From Pseudomonadota bacterium (GTDB lineage: Bacteria; Pseudomonadota; Gammaproteobacteria; Xanthomonadales; Xanthomonadaceae), in assembly GCA_023423605.1 (NCBI GenBank), contig JAFAFF010000233.1:1-7268 (forward strand): a stretch of DNA of 7,268 nucleotides, read 5' to 3'. The notes under the pieces were generated by a model. That model saw nothing but the letters and a program-made list of their open reading frames with translations, was not told where the DNA came from and made no database searches. The position numbers and the translations under genes are program-made. This document shows, piece after piece, positions 1 through 6,675 of the stretch. The first letter of the stretch is position 1, and every line of letters begins with the position of its first letter.

Positions 1-289
1 GCTTGGCGCGCACATGGTTGGCGTTGATCTCCAGGCCCACGCAGATCCTTTCGCTGCTGTCCACGCACAGGTTGCCGGCACTGCTGCCCAGGGTTTCCGC
101 CAGCACCACCGAAGCACCGCCATGCAGTATCCCGTAAGGCTGGTGGGTGCGTGCGTCAACCGGCATGGTCGCCTGCAGCCAGTCCTCGCCGATGGCAGTG
201 AACACGATGCCCAGACGCTCGATCACCGTGCCGGCGCTGAGTGCGTTGAGGGCCTGCAGGGAAACCTGTCCACGGAAAACACCGGGCAT
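1..289 (-). CDS. Hotdog-fold acyl-CoA thioesterase, PaaI/YdiI (MenI)-like, 3' part missing
   Basis: The 5' 96 codons of a hotdog thioesterase are visible; the 3' end lies left of the window. The family is about 135-145 residues long, so roughly two thirds is present. Residues 49-68 read HQPYGILHGGASVVLAETLG, very close to E. coli YdiI/MenI, which hydrolyses 1,4-dihydroxy-2-naphthoyl-CoA. H56 and the presumed catalytic E65 are both present. The next conserved block, VGLEINANHVR (84-94), is the usual YdiI-like 'GxEINANHxR' strand. The ATG at 289 is preceded by GGAG (299-296) with a 6-nt gap, which fixes the start. It begins 12 bp after the PLD-family stop, so it is probably the last or a late gene of the same operon. 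The fold is clear from sequence. The substrate is not: it could be aroyl-CoA, fatty acyl-CoA or a carrier-protein thioester. It presumably acts in the cytoplasm, as no signal peptide is seen. Confidence 0.9.
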   Translation of the reverse strand, partial: MPGVFRGQVSLQALNALSAGTVIERLGIVFTAIGEDWLQATMPVDARTHQPYGILHGGASVVLAETLGSSAGNLCVDSSERICVGLEINANHVRAK

Positions 290-295
290 GTGGAA

Positions 296-299
296 CTCC
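296..299 (-). promoter_or_regulatory. Ribosome binding site of the hotdog thioesterase gene
   Basis: GGAG on the minus strand lies 6 nt before the ATG at 289, just past the TGA of the upstream PLD gene. It supports this start and suggests initiation in its own right within the polycistron. Confidence 0.65.
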
Positions 300-301
300 G
301 T

Positions 302-2341
302 TCAGAGGATGGGCACCAGGCCGGCACCGAAGGCGGTGAGCATGCGCACCAGCAGCCACTTCGGCCCGACGTTGACTTCCGGGAAATCGCCGACGGCCGT
401 ATAGCAGGACAGGAAATCCGGGTGCTGGCGTGGCAGCGGCTCCGGACAGTCGGGGCCCGGCCGGAATTCGTAATCGGTGGCGTAGCGCCATGGCCAGAAA
501 TCCAGGATCGGCAGCGCCTCGGACGCCTTGCCCATGCTGTAGTTCAGGCCGGACAGCACAGGGGGTTTGCTGCGCGGCGCCACCGTCCAGGAGTTCTGCG
601 GATGGAGATCGCGCAGGATGCTGTCGGCCAGCCGCTGCGCGAACACCGGATCATCGATGATCACCGCGCCCTCGGTGTTGTAGGTCTCGCTGCGCGGGTC
701 GAAGTTGTGGGTTCCGATGACGCCGATGCGGCGGTCCACCACCAGCGATTTGGCATGCAGGCCCATGCGGGCGCCCGAACGGGTGACCGGCAGGGGTCGG
801 TTCACCGCCTTGCTGCCCAGGAAGGAAGGGCGGGTCTCGGTGCGCAGCAGGTCGCGCTCCACAGCGCTGCCGGAAGCCCGGCGACGCTCGCGTGCGTTCT
901 GGTAGGCGCTGCCGGTACGTGGATTGTTGCGGCGCGACTGCCCGCCCTCATCGCCACTGCTGCCGGGCGGGCGGGCATTGCTGCCTGCCGCGCTGCCACC
1001 GAGCAGGCCGCCGCTGCGCCCCTGCGGCTCGTCGCCGGCGATCGGATCGGGCAGCAGGTTGCGGTAGTCCACCGGCGCATCCAGCGGGAACGGCTTGTAT
1101 TCGAAGATGTTGAAGCCCAGCTCGCGCATGTTGCGGCGCTTGTACTTGTAGGAAAGCGCGTAGACGATCGGGTTGTCGGTCGCCGCCAGGCTGTTGGTGG
1201 ACACCAGCACGCGCGGCGGCTCCTCGCGCGTGCGCAGGTCGGCGAACAGCCGCCGCGCCGGCTTGGACAGCACCAGGTACGGCGTCTGCAGCAACACTTC
1301 GAACTGCGCCTCGGCGATCAGGTTGTCCAGCTGCGGCTCGGTGACATGCTGGCCGAAGTCGGGGTGCCCGGCACGTTCGCGCCGGTGCTTGCGCGGCAGG
1401 TCGGCGACGTAGCGGACCGAAGCAACCGGCAGCGCGGTGTCCACGAAGCTACGGGCGATGAAGCCGTCATCGCTGGCCTCCCTGCTCACCCGCTGCACCC
1501 GCTCCGGGCGCCGGAATTCAGCCGCCGGCATCTCCGGCGCCCCTCCCTCCAGCAGCGTGCGACCGACATCGTTCAGGCGTTCGGCCGGGACGCTGCGCGG
1601 CGCGTTCCAGAACGCTTCGAAGTTCGACGCCATGGTGCGTGCCTCCGGGCCGGCCACCAGCACGTCGCGGTCGCGGAAGTTGTATTCGCTGTCCCAGTCG
1701 TAATAGTCGTCCTGGTAATTGCGTCCACCCACCACGCCGATCGCATCGTCGATGACCAGCAGCTTGTTGTGCATGCGCTGGTTGAAGCGGCGGAAGCAGC
1801 ACAGCACGCTGCCGGCGTAATCGAAATAGTTCAGCCGCGCCTTGCCGAAGGTGGGGTTGTACACGCGCAGCTGCAGGTTCTGGTGCGCCGAGGAGAGGGC
1901 GCCGAGGATCTGCAGATCGGAAATGGCCGAAAGCTGGTCGATCAGCACCCGTACCTTCACGCCACGCCGGCTGGCGGCAAGCAATTCATCGAGCACCAGC
2001 CGCGCACTGTCGTCCTTGTCGAAGATATAGGTCTGCAGATCGATGCTGCGGGTGGCGCTGCGCAGCAGGTTCAGCCGCGCCACCAGCGATTCTTCGCCCT
2101 CATCAAGGATGACGGCATAGTGGCGTGGGCGATCGGGCACCGATTCGCTGAAGGCACGGCCGGCCAGTGCCCGCAGTGGCGAATCCTGCGCGCATCGATC
2201 GGCCTGCGTGCAGTCGACCACGCTGGAACGGGCCTGCGCGGCGATGCTCGCCGCACGCGCGCGCTCGCCGCTGGACATCGACGCACAACCGCCGACCAGC
2301 AACAGCGTTGCCAGCAGCATCAGGCGGATCAGCAGATTCAC
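302..2341 (-). CDS. PLD-superfamily lipoprotein, ClsC-like cardiolipin synthase/phospholipase D
   Basis: This 679-residue protein has two complete HKD motifs: H191-K193-D198 followed by GVVGGRN, and H529-K531-D536 followed by GVIGTHNFDPRSE. Two HKD motifs form one active site that cleaves or transfers phosphatidyl groups through a phosphohistidine intermediate. TNSLAATDNPIVYALSY (382-398), the FDPRSE and NTE blocks and a Trp-rich C-terminus resemble E. coli ClsC (YmdC), which makes cardiolipin from phosphatidylglycerol and phosphatidylethanolamine. Unlike that roughly 470-residue protein, this one starts with a lipoprotein signal (lipobox VGGC, C19; A20 follows, so no Asp at +2) and has a Gly/Ser/Arg/Asn-rich insert at about 430-525. 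Cysteines C44/C50 and C632/C646 could form disulfides. The start is GTG; GTGA overlaps the YceI stop by 4 nt, implying translational coupling. The family assignment is firm. Cardiolipin synthesis versus another phosphodiesterase or transferase activity, and outer-membrane sorting, are inferences. Confidence 0.9.
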   Translation of the reverse strand: MNLLIRLMLLATLLLVGGCASMSSGERARAASIAAQARSSVVDCTQADRCAQDSPLRALAGRAFSESVPDRPRHYAVILDEGEESLVARLNLLRSATRSIDLQTYIFDKDDSARLVLDELLAASRRGVKVRVLIDQLSAISDLQILGALSSAHQNLQLRVYNPTFGKARLNYFDYAGSVLCCFRRFNQRMHNKLLVIDDAIGVVGGRNYQDDYYDWDSEYNFRDRDVLVAGPEARTMASNFEAFWNAPRSVPAERLNDVGRTLLEGGAPEMPAAEFRRPERVQRVSREASDDGFIARSFVDTALPVASVRYVADLPRKHRRERAGHPDFGQHVTEPQLDNLIAEAQFEVLLQTPYLVLSKPARRLFADLRTREEPPRVLVSTNSLAATDNPIVYALSYKYKRRNMRELGFNIFEYKPFPLDAPVDYRNLLPDPIAGDEPQGRSGGLLGGSAAGSNARPPGSSGDEGGQSRRNNPRTGSAYQNARERRRASGSAVERDLLRTETRPSFLGSKAVNRPLPVTRSGARMGLHAKSLVVDRRIGVIGTHNFDPRSETYNTEGAVIIDDPVFAQRLADSILRDLHPQNSWTVAPRSKPPVLSGLNYSMGKASEALPILDFWPWRYATDYEFRPGPDCPEPLPRQHPDFLSCYTAVGDFPEVNVGPKWLLVRMLTAFGAGLVPIL

Positions 2342-2976
2342 GGTTTCGGCGCCTCGCTCAGGCGCGCTCGCAGTACAAAGGTCACTCGATCACTCAGGGC
2401 AAGCTGCCAGCTGTCCATGCCATAGCGGCCCCGCAGGACGGTGCCGCGGCTGACGACGTCGCAATCATAGCCCGGTCTGGCGCAATCCGCTTTCTCCACC
2501 CGCAACGTTTCGGGGTGGCTGACCCCGCGCAGCATCAACCTGCCCTGGATGTCGCCGCCCTGCTCCATCTGCTCCGGCGGATAGGGAATCGAATCGAATT
2601 CGACCACTGGATGCCGGCCGGCGTCGAAGAAGTCCTCGCTGCGCATCCAGCCGGTGTAGCGTGGCTTGCCCGGTATCTCCACCGAGCGCGTGTACATCTT
2701 CAGGTGGACCTGGTGACGGCCATCGGACAGCACCTCGATGCGCCCTTCGAAGTGCGGAAAGCGGCCTTCGATGCGTTGTCCCAGCCGCGTACGCACCTCG
2801 AACCCCAGCTGCGAACGCTGGGTATCGAGCATCAACGGTGCCTGCCGGACCACCTGCAGGGCAGGCATGGCCACTGGCTGGCGCTCGGGCACGGCAGGCG
2901 CCTGCGCCGCCAGGCTGCCGTTGCAGAATCCGGCCAGTGCGAGCAGCAGCAGCCCACCCTGCCACACCTGCTTCAT
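2338..2976 (-). CDS. YceI-family secreted lipid-binding protein
   Basis: This 212-residue protein has a Sec signal peptide (K2, hydrophobic stretch about 8-17, likely cleavage near residues 23-26 after SLAA). The mature part carries the YceI pattern: SQLGFEVRTR (55-64), GRFPHFEGRIEV (71-82), RSEDFFDAGRHPVVEFDS (112-129), GRLMLRGVSHPETLRV (145-160) and SDRVTFVLRARL (195-206). YceI proteins are lipocalin-like beta barrels that hold long isoprenoid chains such as polyprenyl phosphates or quinones; the ligand here is unknown. C165 and C172 sit close together in the mature protein and could form a disulfide. C18 lies in the signal peptide but follows Phe, so it does not make a lipobox. The gene starts 4 bp after the SixA stop with only a weak GGTGG upstream, and overlaps the PLD start by 4 nt. 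The next internal Met would remove the signal peptide, so the start at 2976 is preferred. Confidence 0.9.
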   Translation of the reverse strand: MKQVWQGGLLLLALAGFCNGSLAAQAPAVPERQPVAMPALQVVRQAPLMLDTQRSQLGFEVRTRLGQRIEGRFPHFEGRIEVLSDGRHQVHLKMYTRSVEIPGKPRYTGWMRSEDFFDAGRHPVVEFDSIPYPPEQMEQGGDIQGRLMLRGVSHPETLRVEKADCARPGYDCDVVSRGTVLRGRYGMDSWQLALSDRVTFVLRARLSEAPKP

Positions 2977-2980
2977 GGGA

Positions 2981-3457
2981 TCACGGCCACCAGAATGCGT
3001 TGAGGGTAGCCACGCCCGGCTCCATGGGGCCGTCCTTGGGAAACTGCAGCACGGCGATGCCGGCCGGCGGCATGCCGCGGTAATCGCTGCTTTCGCCGGT
3101 GTTCAACAGCGCCACCAGCCGTTCCAGGCCGGGGTTGTGGCCGACGATCATCAACCGTTCGATGTCGCTGCGGTCGGCCACCAGGCCGATCAGGGTGCCG
3201 GGGGTGGCGTCGTACACCGCATCTTCGAGCCGGTGTTCGAAGAAACCCGTGACGCCAACCACCGCTTCCAGCGTTTCACGGGTACGGCGCGCCGGCGAGC
3301 ACAGCACGCAGTCCGGCAGCAGCTTGTTTTCCTTCAGCCACTTGCCGGCCGCTTCGGCTTCGGCCAGGCCCACCGGCGACAGTGGCCGGTCGAGATCGGC
3401 CTGGCCGGTTCCGGCCGGTTCGGCGTGGGCATGGCGCAGCAGGATCAATTCACGCAT
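2981..3457 (-). CDS. sixA: SixA-type phosphohistidine phosphatase (histidine phosphatase superfamily)
   Basis: This 158-residue cytoplasmic protein begins MRELILLRHAHAE, with the RHA motif at residues 8-10 and nucleophile H9. SPARRTRET (54-62) supplies the conserved arginine region, and VGHNPGLE (105-112) supplies the second catalytic histidine, H107. The short length and direct start on the RH strand match SixA rather than longer phosphoglycerate mutases. E. coli SixA removes phosphate from histidine-phosphotransfer domains (ArcB, and the nitrogen phosphotransferase protein NPr). No sensor kinase or phosphocarrier lies in this window, so the target is unknown. It starts 34 bp after the ParA stop with only a weak GGA-type ribosome site, and ends 4 bp before the YceI gene. 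SixA-like is a confident call; the exact substrate is inferred from family. Confidence 0.9.
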   Translation of the reverse strand: MRELILLRHAHAEPAGTGQADLDRPLSPVGLAEAEAAGKWLKENKLLPDCVLCSPARRTRETLEAVVGVTGFFEHRLEDAVYDATPGTLIGLVADRSDIERLMIVGHNPGLERLVALLNTGESSDYRGMPPAGIAVLQFPKDGPMEPGVATLNAFWWP

Positions 3458-3491
3458 CGGGCGTTTTCCATGAAAGTTGGAGGGAACGTAC

Positions 3492-4250
<759 letters not shown>

Positions 4251-5735
4251 ATGAGCGAACTGCAGGACCTGAGCGCATTGATCCGCGCCAACACCCCCCT
4301 GATCGTGATCGAGACCCAGGATGAGGGTCGCATCATCGAGCTGTTCCGGCAGACGCTGTTGAATGTATGGCGGGCCCTGTACCGCTGGTCGATCACCGAA
4401 GGCCTGCGCCGCATCGACCTGGAACGCGAGGACGAACCGTTCGGACCACCCGATGCCAGTGCGGCACTGCAGATGATCCAGCAGGCCGACCAGCGCGGCA
4501 TCTACCTGCTGCTCGATTTCCACCCTTACCTGGGCTACGCCAGCCACCAGCGGGCCCTGCGCGACCTGATCCAGCGCCGCCACAGCCAGCCGCACGTGAT
4601 CGTGCTGATCGGCGCCAGGGTCACGCTGCCCGATGAGCTGGAAGCGCTGGCCACCCGCTTCAACCCGCGCCTGCCCGACGCCAACGCCCTGCTGAAGATG
4701 CTGCGCGAGGAGGCCGCCGGGTACGCCCGCGAACACGGCGGCCGCCGGGTGGAAGTGGACAACGAGGCCGTGAAGAAGATCCTGCGCAACCTGCAGGGCC
4801 TGAGCCTGGTCGATGCCCGCCGTATCGCCCGGCAGCTGATCTATATCGATGGCGTGCTGGATGATGATGATCTGCCGCAGCTGGCGCGGCTGAAATTCGA
4901 ACTGCTCAACCGCAGCGGCCACCTTACCTACGACTACGACACCGCGCGCTTCGGCGACGTGGCCGGTGCCAACCGGCTGAAACGCTGGGTCAACCAGCGG
5001 CGCATCGCCTTCCTTGCCGGCTCGGCCCCGGCCGGGCTCGATCCGCCACGCGGCATGTTGCTGCTGGGTGTGCAGGGCTGCGGCAAATCGATGCTGGCCA
5101 AGGCCACCGCCGCCGGCTTCGGGGTGCCGCTGCTGCGCATGGATGTGGGTGCGCTGTACAACAAGTACCACGGTGAAACCGAGGCGAACCTGCGCCAGGC
5201 GCTGGCATCGGCCGAACAGCTGGCGCCCTGTGTGCTGTGGATCGACGAGATCGAGAAGGGCCTGGCTACTGGCGGCGAAGACGGGGGCGTATCGCGGCGG
5301 GTGCTGGGAACCCTGCTCACCTGGATGGCCGAACGCAGGTCGGCGGTGTTCATCGTCGCCACCGCCAACCAGGTGCAGGAGCTGCCGGCCGAACTGCTGC
5401 GCAAGGGGCGCTTCGATGAAATCTTCTTCGTCGACCTGCCCACTCCGGACGTGCGCGTGGAGTTGCTGCGCCTGCACCTGGCGCGCCGCCAGCTCAACGC
5501 CGACGATTTCGCGCTGCCGGCACTGGCCGCCGCATCGGAAGGGTTCTCCGGCGCGGAGATCGAACAGGCCATCGTGGCCGGACTGTACGCGGCGCATGCC
5601 GAACAACGGCCGCTGGATACCGACCTGCTGATGGCCGAGATACGCACCAGCCGCCCGTTGTCGGTACTGATGGTCGAACAGGTGCAGGCGCTGCGGGAGT
5701 GGGCGTCGGCGCGTACGGTGAACGCCGACGATTGA
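4251..5735 (+). CDS. Ycf46-like AAA+ ATPase
   Basis: This 494-residue protein pairs an N-terminal alpha/beta domain (about 1-225; it opens with the LIRANTPLIVIETQDE stretch typical of the family) with one AAA+ module (about 230-470). The module shows Walker A GVQGCGKS (273-280, K279), Walker B VLWIDEIEKG (328-337, D332 and E333), sensor-1 ATAN (370-373), arginine-finger-like LLRKGRFDE (382-390) and the lid motif GFSGAEIEQA (431-440). The GVQGCGKS P-loop and RKGRFDEIFFVDLP block are closer to Ycf46 of cyanobacteria and algal plastids than to FtsH. No membrane segments or HExxH protease motif are present, which excludes FtsH. Ycf46 has been linked to inorganic-carbon use in cyanobacteria; its job in heterotrophic proteobacteria is not established. 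It is divergent from the ParA-like operon and convergent with the TPR gene, so it is probably monocistronic. All catalytic residues are intact. Confidence 0.9.
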   Translation: MSELQDLSALIRANTPLIVIETQDEGRIIELFRQTLLNVWRALYRWSITEGLRRIDLEREDEPFGPPDASAALQMIQQADQRGIYLLLDFHPYLGYASHQRALRDLIQRRHSQPHVIVLIGARVTLPDELEALATRFNPRLPDANALLKMLREEAAGYAREHGGRRVEVDNEAVKKILRNLQGLSLVDARRIARQLIYIDGVLDDDDLPQLARLKFELLNRSGHLTYDYDTARFGDVAGANRLKRWVNQRRIAFLAGSAPAGLDPPRGMLLLGVQGCGKSMLAKATAAGFGVPLLRMDVGALYNKYHGETEANLRQALASAEQLAPCVLWIDEIEKGLATGGEDGGVSRRVLGTLLTWMAERRSAVFIVATANQVQELPAELLRKGRFDEIFFVDLPTPDVRVELLRLHLARRQLNADDFALPALAAASEGFSGAEIEQAIVAGLYAAHAEQRPLDTDLLMAEIRTSRPLSVLMVEQVQALREWASARTVNADD

Positions 5736-5830
5736 GGATTCCGGCGAACGGCGCCGCCTCTCGTGGCTGGCCGCGAAGGCGCAAGCCATGGGTTGGCAGG
5801 CAGGCTGCGCTGTGGTGACGACCCAGGTCG

Positions 5831-5840
5831 CCCCCCCCCC
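5831..5840. repeat. Homopolymer run of ten C
   Basis: An uninterrupted C10 lies between the two convergent genes, about 95 bp after the AAA+ stop and 25 bp after the TPR stop on the other strand. Such tracts are prone to slippage in replication and to sequencing error. It is outside both coding regions, so a length change would not shift any frame annotated here. Confidence 0.9.
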
Positions 5841-5845
5841 GCTCA

Positions 5846-5863
5846 CTCCCCGGTACCAGGGAG
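5846..5863. terminator. Possible terminator hairpin shared by the convergent genes
   Basis: CTCCC (5846-5850) and GGGAG (5859-5863) can pair around an 8-nt loop that itself contains the palindrome GGTACC. It starts 2 bp past the TAG of the TPR gene on the minus strand. No T-rich tail follows on either strand, so it would be at best a weak or factor-assisted terminator, or a 3'-end protecting structure. Confidence 0.25.
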
Positions 5864-5865
5864 CG

Positions 5866-6501
5866 CTAGGGCCAGGCCGGTGGCTTGGCCGCCCAGGCCT
5901 GCTGCACTTCGGCCAGCGTGGCACGTTCGCTGTCGCGCCAGTCCGGGAGCAGCGCGGCATGGTTGGCGGCGGTATTCCACTTGCCGGGCTCGGTACGTAC
6001 TGCGGCGGCATACCATTTGATGGCCTGCTCCCTGTCGCCCAGCTGCCACAGTGCCAGCGCATAGGTCGGCGGCACCCACGAAGGATTGCCGCGCAGCGCG
6101 CCGGCGGCGGCCTGCCACTGGGCCAGCGCTTCTTCGGCCTGGCCCTGGCGGAACAGGTCCCAGCCATGGTTCCAGCGCACCATGCGCCCGGCCGGCGATG
6201 CCGCCGTCGTGGCCTGCAGGGCTTCGGCGTAAAGCTGCTGACCAAGCTCCGGGCGGCCCTGTGCAATGGCCACCCCGGCCAGCTGCACGGTGGCTTCCAG
6301 CGCCTTGCGGCCCCGTTCGCGCTGGCGCATCAGCTGGTTCACCAGCGTATCGCCCTGGCCTTCGGCAACCGAAACCGGCTCGGCGACCGGATCGACATCG
6401 AAATAGAATTCCTGCGGTGCAGGCAATGCGGGCGCGGCCCATGCAGCGGCCGCTCCAGAGGCCAGCAGCATGCCGGCCAGGAACTGTCTTGCGGATGACA
6501 T
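5866..6501 (-). CDS. Secreted TPR-like repeat protein of unknown function
   Basis: This 211-residue protein has a short n-region (R5), a hydrophobic Ala/Leu stretch and a likely signal peptidase I site near AWAA (20-23), so it is probably periplasmic. After a Pro-rich linker, residues from about 65 to 180 are helical with TPR-like pairs. The clearest are RMVRWNHGWDLFRQGQAEEA (106-125) with the helix that follows, and PTYALALWQLGDREQAIKWY (145-164). Such repeats usually mediate protein contacts; no enzyme motif is visible. The frame stays open upstream to 7188, but the ATG at 6501 is chosen because it opens the signal peptide, has GGGGAA (6513-6508) 6 nt before it, and any longer form would cross the divergent promoter and lie antisense to the oxidoreductase gene. 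TPR is a moderate call; the cellular role is unknown. Confidence 0.82.
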   Translation of the reverse strand: MSSARQFLAGMLLASGAAAAWAAPALPAPQEFYFDVDPVAEPVSVAEGQGDTLVNQLMRQRERGRKALEATVQLAGVAIAQGRPELGQQLYAEALQATTAASPAGRMVRWNHGWDLFRQGQAEEALAQWQAAAGALRGNPSWVPPTYALALWQLGDREQAIKWYAAAVRTEPGKWNTAANHAALLPDWRDSERATLAEVQQAWAAKPPAWP

Positions 6502-6507
6502 CGGTTT

Positions 6508-6513
6508 TTCCCC
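6508..6513 (-). promoter_or_regulatory. Ribosome binding site that sets the TPR gene start
   Basis: GGGGAA on the minus strand lies 6 nt before the ATG at 6501. It favours this start over the much longer frame that continues upstream. Confidence 0.6.
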
Positions 6514-6531
6514 AGGTTGAAACAACAACCT
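6514..6531 (-). repeat. Perfect inverted repeat in the TPR gene leader
   Basis: AGGTTG and CAACCT form a perfect 6-bp inverted repeat with a 6-nt spacer, abutting the GGGGAA ribosome site of the TPR gene. It could be an RNA hairpin next to the ribosome site or a small operator. Six-base arms can also arise by chance. Confidence 0.5.
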
Positions 6532-6542
6532 CCCTCCGCCTG

Positions 6543-6548
6543 ATCCTA
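6543..6548 (-). promoter_or_regulatory. Weak -10 candidate for the TPR gene
   Basis: TAGGAT on the minus strand matches four of six -10 consensus bases and would give a leader of roughly 35 nt before the ATG at 6501. No good -35 is seen 16-18 nt upstream, so this is tentative. Confidence 0.22.
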
Positions 6549-6608
6549 ACCGGAGCGCGGCCCCGGATGCGAGTGCCGACCGCACGTTCCGGCCAGCGAT
6601 GCCCCCGC

Positions 6609-6617
6609 TGTTACAAT
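6609..6617 (+). promoter_or_regulatory. Extended -10 promoter of the indolepyruvate oxidoreductase gene
   Basis: TG-T-TACAAT fits the extended -10 form TGnTATAAT, with five of six hexamer bases matching. Transcription would start near 6624, giving a leader of about 52 nt. There is no clear -35 at 17 nt spacing, which an extended -10 can tolerate. The region sits in the 174-bp divergent gap with the TPR gene. Confidence 0.55.
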
Positions 6618-6675
6618 CCGCGCCTTCGGCCTGCGCCAGCGCGGGCGATGCCAGCCGATCCGAAACAGGCCAGCC

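Larger units (their letters stand above)
5736..5865. other. Convergent intergenic region
   Basis: This 130-bp gap lies between the 3' ends of the AAA+ and TPR genes. It holds a run of ten C (5831-5840) and a small palindrome (5846-5863). No open frame with a believable protein and no T-tract terminator was seen. Confidence 0.6.

Noticed and set aside
14..2425. 803-codon open frame on the plus strand opposite the PLD gene
   Set aside because: Low-complexity His/Arg/Gln/Ala-rich product with no motifs, lying antisense to a gene with two complete HKD motifs and extending past both its ends. It is typical of GC-rich DNA, where the antisense frame lacks stops.
3273..3280. parS-like half site GTTTCACG inside sixA
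   Set aside because: Only one half of the 16-bp parS palindrome is present; the other half (GGTACGG) does not match, and it lies in coding sequence.
5736..5830. REP/SMAG-type palindromic repeat in the convergent gap
   Set aside because: No GTAG-ended hairpin or tandem palindrome of the kind common in Stenotrophomonas could be found there.
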